Shown piece by piece: positions 13,029 through 17,259 of a DNA stretch of 17,259 nucleotides (position 1 is its first letter; each line of letters starts with the position of its first letter). Made by a program: the position numbers and the translations under genes. The notes under the pieces are model-generated. The model searched no databases and had not been told where the DNA came from. It saw only the letters and a program-made list of their open reading frames with translations. This stretch comes from Sulfurovum sp. (lineage in GTDB: Bacteria; Campylobacterota; Campylobacteria; Campylobacterales; Sulfurovaceae), in contig JALSPX010000050.1 of the NCBI GenBank assembly GCA_026985755.1, positions 1-17,259 of the forward strand. Direction: 5' to 3'.

Positions 13029-13523
13029 TTATTTCTCCTCTAAACTATTCTCAATAGTAATTTTTTGAAATCCACTATAATTTTGACGAAGTGCTTCATA
13101 TATTACTACGCCTACACTTACCCCAAGATTTAGACTTCTACCTTTGCCACCCATTGGGATAGTAATACATTGCTGAGGGTATGTCAAAAGTAACTTTTCG
13201 TCTATGCCTTTTGTCTCTGCACCAAAAAGTATATGGTCACCTTTTTGAAAAGCTACATCAAAGTAAAGATTGTCTGTTTTGGTTGTACCCATATAGGAGT
13301 TTGTACCAATAGGATGTTTTTCGAGATACGCTTCAAAACTCTCCCACACCACAAGGTCTAGATGCTTCCAATAATCAAGTCCTGCTCGCTTTACTGCTTT
13401 GTCATCTATATCAAAACCAAGGGGTTTTATGAGGTGAAGTGTCGCACCCAGGTTGACACAAAGTCTACCTATGGTACCTGTATTTTGCGGGATTTGTGGT
13501 TCTACCAATACGATATTAAACAT
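13029..13523 (-). CDS. trmL: tRNA (cytidine/uridine-2'-O-)-methyltransferase TrmL
   Basis: TrmL (YibK) is a SPOUT methyltransferase that 2'-O-methylates position 34 of certain tRNA-Leu species. The 164-residue protein, counted from ATG 13523, begins MFNIVLVEPQIPQNTGTIGRLC, the family's characteristic start. It contains the SPOUT knot motifs: LFGAETKGI, then ITIPMGGKGRSLNLGVSVGVVIYEALRQ. The length is close to E. coli TrmL (157). An in-frame ATG at 13616 would add 31 residues with no family match. AGGAG lies 10 nt before 13523 and supports the shorter form. The 48-codon membrane gene follows directly and is probably co-translated. Confidence 0.93.
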   Translation of the reverse strand: MFNIVLVEPQIPQNTGTIGRLCVNLGATLHLIKPLGFDIDDKAVKRAGLDYWKHLDLVVWESFEAYLEKHPIGTNSYMGTTKTDNLYFDVAFQKGDHILFGAETKGIDEKLLLTYPQQCITIPMGGKGRSLNLGVSVGVVIYEALRQNYSGFQKITIENSLEEK

Positions 13524-13574
13524 ATAACTATTTCTCCTAATTGCCATATATTTAACTCGTGGCGTTGTTTCTCT

Positions 13575-13601
13575 CTTCATTTTTTTTAGAAAAAAACGAA
13601 G
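13575..13601. other. AT-rich imperfect hairpin between purU and trmL
   Basis: CTTC (13575-13578), a run of eight T, AG, a run of seven A, then C and GAAG (13598-13601) can fold into an imperfect hairpin of about 11 bp. It lacks a GC-rich stem followed by a separate U run, so it is not a classic intrinsic terminator. Its role is unclear. Confidence 0.3.
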
Positions 13602-13611
13602 CAAAAAAATC

Positions 13612-13657
13612 GTCATCCCTCTCGAAACACTCCGTTTTCAAGGGCGTTCGGGATGAC
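13612..13657. repeat. 46-nt inverted-repeat element (GTCATCCC...GGGATGAC)
   Basis: Terminal arms GTCATCCC (13612-13619) and GGGATGAC (13650-13657) pair perfectly. Pairing extends through CGAA/TTCG if a 4-nt bulge is allowed on the left arm. The interior is about 20 nt. GTCATCCC-type ends are typical of short dispersed repeats in many genomes, and the element is unrelated to the hairpin pair at 9390-9500. A small hairpin (CACAC-TATC-GTGTG, 13662-13675) follows. The element fills part of the 165-bp gap between purU and trmL and could end or process purU transcripts. Confidence 0.55.
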
Positions 13658-13688
13658 AAGGCACACTATCGTGTGATTTAATGAGAGG

Positions 13689-14525
13689 CTAAAAAATAAC
13701 TGTTTTATTCCCATTGACAAACACTCTATCATTTAATACCAGTGCCAAGGCACGAGAAAGCACTATCTTTTCTCCATCACGACCTGCTCTTTGCATATCT
13801 TTCCATGTAAGACGGTGATTAACAGGAATGGTATCTTGTGCGATGATAGGACCTTCGTCCAAATCATCTGTCACATAGTGTGCCGTAGCTCCAATAATCT
13901 TTACCCCTCTCTCAAACGCTTGTTTGTAAGGGTTAGCCCCGATAAAGGCAGGGAGGAAAGAGTGATGAATATTGATAATTTTATAGGCATATGCTTTGAC
14001 AAACGTAGGGGTTAAAATACGCATATATTTGGCAAGGACAATGTAGTCAAATGTAAATTTATCAATTTCTGACATAAGCTTTTTTTCATGATCCTCTCTA
14101 CTCAATCCCTCAGCAGAAATATGAATAAATGGTATATCAAAACGTTCTACAAGTTCTTTGAGTGTGTCATGGTTACCTATGACACACTCTATCTGTGCAC
14201 CCAGTTCACCATCTGCATGGCGTACGAGTATGTCTCCAAGTGCATGAGACTCTTTGGTGACCATAAGGATAATTTTTTTATCTTTAGGTTCTATCACCCT
14301 AATATGTGCATCTACAGGTACGACTGTACGCAATTCATCTTCAAGTTCTTGAATATCAAAAAGACCTGTGACAATTGTACGCATAAAAAAACGACCATGT
14401 TCTTTATCTACATATTCGCGGTTATTATCAATATTTAGATCTCTGTCATAGAAGAGTTTAGAAATCTTATAGACCAAACCTTTTGCATCTTCACAGTCGA
14501 TGAGTACTCTTGCACGTTTTTCCAA
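13689..14525 (-). CDS. purU: Formyltetrahydrofolate deformylase
   Basis: PurU hydrolyses 10-formyl-THF to formate and THF, balancing one-carbon pools and supplying formate to purine synthesis in some bacteria. The 278-residue protein has an N-terminal ACT domain (about 1-80) and a C-terminal formyltransferase-fold domain (about 84-275). The catalytic triad of this fold is visible as Asn185 and His187 in NIHHS and Asp223 in DDLDEGP, with the same spacing as in GAR transformylase. The length matches E. coli PurU (280). No ATG fits. Translation starts at TTG 14525, ten bp after the leuB stop, with a weak AGG at that stop, so it probably depends on leuB coupling. Confidence 0.93.
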   Translation of the reverse strand: MEKRARVLIDCEDAKGLVYKISKLFYDRDLNIDNNREYVDKEHGRFFMRTIVTGLFDIQELEDELRTVVPVDAHIRVIEPKDKKIILMVTKESHALGDILVRHADGELGAQIECVIGNHDTLKELVERFDIPFIHISAEGLSREDHEKKLMSEIDKFTFDYIVLAKYMRILTPTFVKAYAYKIINIHHSFLPAFIGANPYKQAFERGVKIIGATAHYVTDDLDEGPIIAQDTIPVNHRLTWKDMQRAGRDGEKIVLSRALALVLNDRVFVNGNKTVIF

Positions 14526-14535
14526 AATCTAAAAC

Positions 14536-15603
14536 CTATCTACTGGCATAATCGGCAACAATATCACCCATCTCTGTACATGTCATAATCTCTTTGGCAT
14601 CATAATTTCCAAGGTCACCTGTACGATAACCCTCAGAAAGTGCTTTTTTGATGGCATCATCTATCTTGTCTGCAGCTGTCGTTTCACCTAAAGCATATCT
14701 CAACATCATAGATGCACTTGAAATAGTCGCCAACGGATTAGCAATCCCCTGTCCTGCGATATCAGGTGCAGACCCATGGATAGGCTCAAACAACCCTACA
14801 CCTTTCCCTGTACTGGCACTAGGAAGCAAGCCAATAGAACCAGACAACATAGAAGCAGCATCAGACAAGATATCACCAAAAATATTGCCAGTTAAAATCA
14901 CATCAAACTGCTTAGGGTCACGGATAAGTTGCATCGCAGCGTTATCTACATACATATGTGTAAGTTCTACTTCTGGATACTCTTTGGCTACTTCTTCAAC
15001 AATATCTCTCCAAAACTGACTCACTTCAAGCACGTTCGCTTTATCTACAGAACAGATACGCTTGTCACGTTGCATAGCAACATCAAAAGCAACTATAGCA
15101 ATACGCTCTACCTCTTCACGGGTATAGACCATGGTGTTATATGATTTCTCTGTATGATACTCACGTGGTCGACCAAAGTAAATGCCCCCTGTAAGCTCAC
15201 GCACAACCATGATGTCAACCCCTTGAATCACCTCTGGTTTAAGACTAGAAGCATTCACTAACTCATCATAGACCATTGCTGGGCGTAAGTTAGCAAAGGT
15301 ACCCATCTCTTTTCTTAAGGCTAACAATCCAGATTCAGGACGTAAATGTCTATCAAGTTCATCCCACTTAGGACCACCAATCGCACCAAACAATACTGCA
15401 TCACACTTTTTAACACCCTGAATCGTCTCCTCTGGTAAAGGCATACCCGTTTCATCTATCGCAGCACCACCCAAAAGCATCTCTTCATATTTAAGATTAA
15501 AACCTTCAGCAACCGATACAGCATCAAGTACTTTAATCGCTTCATCTATGATTTCTGGACCAATCCCGTCACCTTTAATGACACCGATTTTATAACTTTT
15601 CAT
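14536..15603 (-). CDS. leuB: 3-isopropylmalate dehydrogenase
   Basis: LeuB oxidises and decarboxylates 3-isopropylmalate with NAD+ to 2-oxoisocaproate, the third leucine-specific step. The 355-residue protein has the start GVIKGDGIGPEI, substrate-binding arginines Arg97, Arg107 and Arg135 (the last in VVRELTGG), Tyr142, Lys188, and metal-binding Asp220, Asp244 and Asp248 within the signature NIFGDILSDAASMLSGSIGLLPSA-like block (240-263). All match the Thermus LeuB set with a constant offset of three. The start lies one base after the leuD stop, with AAGG inside the leuD end. It is followed by purU. Confidence 0.97.
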   Translation of the reverse strand: MKSYKIGVIKGDGIGPEIIDEAIKVLDAVSVAEGFNLKYEEMLLGGAAIDETGMPLPEETIQGVKKCDAVLFGAIGGPKWDELDRHLRPESGLLALRKEMGTFANLRPAMVYDELVNASSLKPEVIQGVDIMVVRELTGGIYFGRPREYHTEKSYNTMVYTREEVERIAIVAFDVAMQRDKRICSVDKANVLEVSQFWRDIVEEVAKEYPEVELTHMYVDNAAMQLIRDPKQFDVILTGNIFGDILSDAASMLSGSIGLLPSASTGKGVGLFEPIHGSAPDIAGQGIANPLATISSASMMLRYALGETTAADKIDDAIKKALSEGYRTGDLGNYDAKEIMTCTEMGDIVADYASR

Positions 15604-15604
15604 A

Positions 15605-16117
15605 CTATTGAGCCTTCTGTTTTATTTCTTTTTTAGCAAATTCAATAAGTCCACCTGCATCTACCAACTCTTGCATAAATGCTGGAATGGGTGTAAATTT
15701 ATATGTTTTGGCTTGACTCACATTGATGACTTCTCCTGCTTCCATATCTACTCGTACGGTATCACCCTCAGCAATTTCTGCTGCCTCAGCTAACTCAAAT
15801 ATAGGTAAACCCATATTAAATGCATTTCTATAAAATATACGTGCAAATGTTGGAGCTATAACAGCAGCTACACCTGCTTCTTTCAATGCTATAGGGGCAT
15901 GTTCACGGCTAGATCCACACCCGAAGTTTTCACCTGCTACGATAAGATCTCCTGCAGACATTTTAGAGACAAATGTTGGGTCTGCATCTTCCATTACATG
16001 TTTTGCCAACTCTGATGCCTCAGAAGTATTGAGATATCTTGCTGCGATAATTAAGTCTGTATCGACATTATCACCAAATTTCCAAACTTTACCTTGCAAA
16101 TGTTCATCCTTAGCCAT
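15605..16117 (-). CDS. leuD: 3-isopropylmalate dehydratase small subunit
   Basis: LeuD is the swivelling small subunit of isopropylmalate isomerase. It pairs with the Fe-S subunit LeuC, whose gene is not in the window. The 170-residue protein shows KFGDNVDTDLIIAARYL (13-29) and the signature GENFGCGSSREHAP (62-75), then APTFARIFYRNAFNMGLP. The short length and the 'GDNVDTDLIIAARYL' start place it with the ~165-170-residue LeuD type (shared with archaeal homologues), not the ~200-residue enterobacterial type. AGGA lies 6 nt before the ATG, and a TATAAT box lies further upstream. It is the first gene of leuD-leuB-purU. Confidence 0.95.
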   Translation of the reverse strand: MAKDEHLQGKVWKFGDNVDTDLIIAARYLNTSEASELAKHVMEDADPTFVSKMSAGDLIVAGENFGCGSSREHAPIALKEAGVAAVIAPTFARIFYRNAFNMGLPIFELAEAAEIAEGDTVRVDMEAGEVINVSQAKTYKFTPIPAFMQELVDAGGLIEFAKKEIKQKAQ

Positions 16118-16144
16118 AGGTGTGTCCTATGTAAAATTTTCGCG

Positions 16145-16150
16145 ATTATA
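16145..16150 (-). promoter_or_regulatory. -10 box of the leuD-leuB-purU operon
   Basis: On the - strand GGC-TATAAT-CGCG places a consensus -10 box 27 nt before the leuD ATG, with a start point near 16138. The leader would be about 20 nt, too short for a leucine attenuator peptide. The flanking AT tracts upstream are typical of primary-sigma promoters in this phylum. Confidence 0.6.
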
Positions 16151-16203
16151 GCCAAAAATTTAAAAATTATCAAATTTAATGCCAACAATAAATGAAATTT
16201 CGG

Positions 16204-16209
16204 TATAAT
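16204..16209 (+). promoter_or_regulatory. -10 box of rpoD
   Basis: TATAAT lies 50 nt before the rpoD ATG, preceded by CGG, with a start point near 16216. It diverges from the leuD promoter; the two -10 boxes are about 53 bp apart. No clear -35 element is visible. Confidence 0.6.
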
Positions 16210-16259
16210 CCAACTTAATCATTTCTGAAGCAAATCGCTTTATATTTTCAAGGATTCAA

Positions 16260-17259
16260 ATGGCAGCAAAAGACAGTATGAACAAGATTGAGGCAATATT
16301 TAAGTCCAAGAAAAAAGGTGATGTTATCACACTTGAAAACATTGCGAAAGAGTTCAGCAAACAACCTACAGCTGCACAAGCAAAAAAAATACATAAACTC
16401 TCAGAAAGTAACAAAATAGAAATTATTTCTGCATCCGATTATGCTCAATTTTTAACAGACAAAGAGAAAAAAAGACGTGATGATACAAGAAAAAAACTTG
16501 CCGCAGGTGAAGAAGTTGATGAATTTGATCTTCATAAAGACAAAGAAGTATTAGAGTGGAGTCGTTCTGACTCTCCTGTACGTATGTACTTACGAGAAAT
16601 GGGTAAAATCCCACTCCTTACCAAAGAAGAAGAAGTAGACCTCTCTCAAACTATTGAAGAGGGAGAGGATATCATCATTGATGCTATCTGTTCTGTACCT
16701 TATCTTATAGGTTATATACTTAATTACAAAGAACCTTTGCTCAACCGTGAAAGACGCGTAAAAGAGCTATTCAAAAGCTTTGAAGATGAAAAATCTTCTA
16801 ATGATGATGATGCGGCAGAAGAGACAGCAGAAGAAAAAGAGGCTGCAAAAGCTCCTAAAGATGACAAGCGTGTGAAACAGGTAGTTGAAAGTTTTAAGGC
16901 ATTAGAAAAAGCTAAAAAAGAGTGGATGAAAGCGCGTGAAGATTTGGATACTTTTTTAGAGAAAGAGACTGATGCTGTAGCTATACTACATGAACGCCTT
17001 AAAATTGCTTTCAAAAAAGAGCTACTCAAGAAGGCACTTTTAAATCTTGGACCTACTTCTAAGCTTATCAATGAACTTGTTAAAGCAATGGAAACAGCAC
17101 TTACTTCTGATGATAGTTTTGAAAAAGAGTTAAAAAGATTAGAATACAAACTACCGCTTTTTAATGATATATTACGAGAAAATCATGAGAAGCTCTTGAA
17201 GAATATTATTGATATGGATAAAGATGATATTATAGATGCTGTACCAGAGACAACCATGG
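16260..17259 (+). CDS. rpoD: RNA polymerase primary sigma factor RpoD (3' end outside window)
   Basis: The first 333 codons are present and the frame is open at the right edge. An N-terminal region-1.1-like helical domain (about 1-95) includes DVITLENIAKEF. Region 1.2 follows at 105-121 (SPVRMYLREMGKIPLLTKEEEV), the hallmark of group-1 sigma factors. The next part is the long non-conserved region, with an acidic Asp/Glu/Ala stretch (about 179-203) and Lys-rich helices. Regions 2-4, which bind core enzyme and promoters, lie beyond the window. AAGGA lies 5 nt before the ATG. Full length in this phylum is about 600-620 residues. As the housekeeping sigma it should recognise the TATAAT boxes noted here. 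Confidence 0.93.
   Translation, partial: MAAKDSMNKIEAIFKSKKKGDVITLENIAKEFSKQPTAAQAKKIHKLSESNKIEIISASDYAQFLTDKEKKRRDDTRKKLAAGEEVDEFDLHKDKEVLEWSRSDSPVRMYLREMGKIPLLTKEEEVDLSQTIEEGEDIIIDAICSVPYLIGYILNYKEPLLNRERRVKELFKSFEDEKSSNDDDAAEETAEEKEAAKAPKDDKRVKQVVESFKALEKAKKEWMKAREDLDTFLEKETDAVAILHERLKIAFKKELLKKALLNLGPTSKLINELVKAMETALTSDDSFEKELKRLEYKLPLFNDILRENHEKLLKNIIDMDKDDIIDAVPETTM

Noticed and set aside
13575..13601. Intrinsic terminator after purU
   Set aside because: The stem is built from T and A runs with no GC core and no separate U tract. It is kept only as a hairpin of unknown role.
13524..13616. N-terminal extension of TrmL from ATG 13616
   Set aside because: The added residues do not match the family, which starts at MFNIVL. 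AGGAG supports 13523, and the extension reads through an AT-rich hairpin.
16724..17149. 141-codon Ser-rich frame opposite rpoD
   Set aside because: It is the antisense shadow of the acidic/Lys-rich part of RpoD, and its Ser/Leu/Phe bias is what reversed Glu/Lys codons give.

Overview
This window looks like chromosomal DNA from a Campylobacterota (Epsilonproteobacteria) member, probably of the Sulfurovum/Sulfurimonas type. That is inference from protein character, AT-leaning base use, tight gene packing, promoters with a clear TATAAT -10 box but no obvious -35 box, a separate GlyRS beta-subunit gene, and a Bpt/Ate-type aminoacyl-tRNA-protein transferase. No search was run.

Positions 1-5593 (+ strand) are a late cobalamin (B12) assembly operon: the 3' part of cobU, two unrecognised coiled-coil genes, an internally deleted threonine-phosphate decarboxylase gene, cobQ (cobyric acid synthase), cbiB (aminopropanol arm attachment), cobS (nucleotide loop joining), a cobC-type phosphatase, and a Cys-rich small-domain protein. 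From the decarboxylase remnant onward every gene overlaps the next by 4-11 bp, so translation is probably coupled. The coiled-coil pair and the decarboxylase remnant are the odd parts.

Positions 5594-9910 are mixed housekeeping and envelope genes: a small secreted Ala/Glu-rich protein, a YkuD L,D-transpeptidase and a TrmN6-like tRNA methyltransferase (all -), Bpt/Ate (+), a small acidic protein, a stand-alone MnmC2-like FAD oxidoreductase, and a secreted hypothetical (all -). A pair of 32-nt hairpins in inverted orientation (REPIN/BIME-like, 9390-9500) sits between the last two. The TrmN6 and Bpt genes diverge from a perfect palindrome that seems to carry both -10 boxes.

Positions 9934-13523 hold glyS (-), an M48 lipoprotein metalloprotease (+), a 48-residue membrane microprotein at 12878-13024 (-), and trmL (-). 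A second dispersed-repeat-like inverted repeat lies at 13612-13657. Positions 13689-16117 are a leuD-leuB-purU operon (-): two leucine biosynthesis enzymes plus formyltetrahydrofolate deformylase. rpoD, the primary sigma factor, diverges from it and runs off the right edge.

No tRNA, rRNA, CRISPR array, IS element, phage gene or defence system was recognised. The most interesting signals are the gutted decarboxylase gene that still carries the cobQ translation signals, the coiled-coil pair in the B12 operon, two 7-bp-period repeats inside conserved genes, the REPIN-like element, and the symmetric TrmN6/Bpt promoter with a near-leaderless Bpt start.
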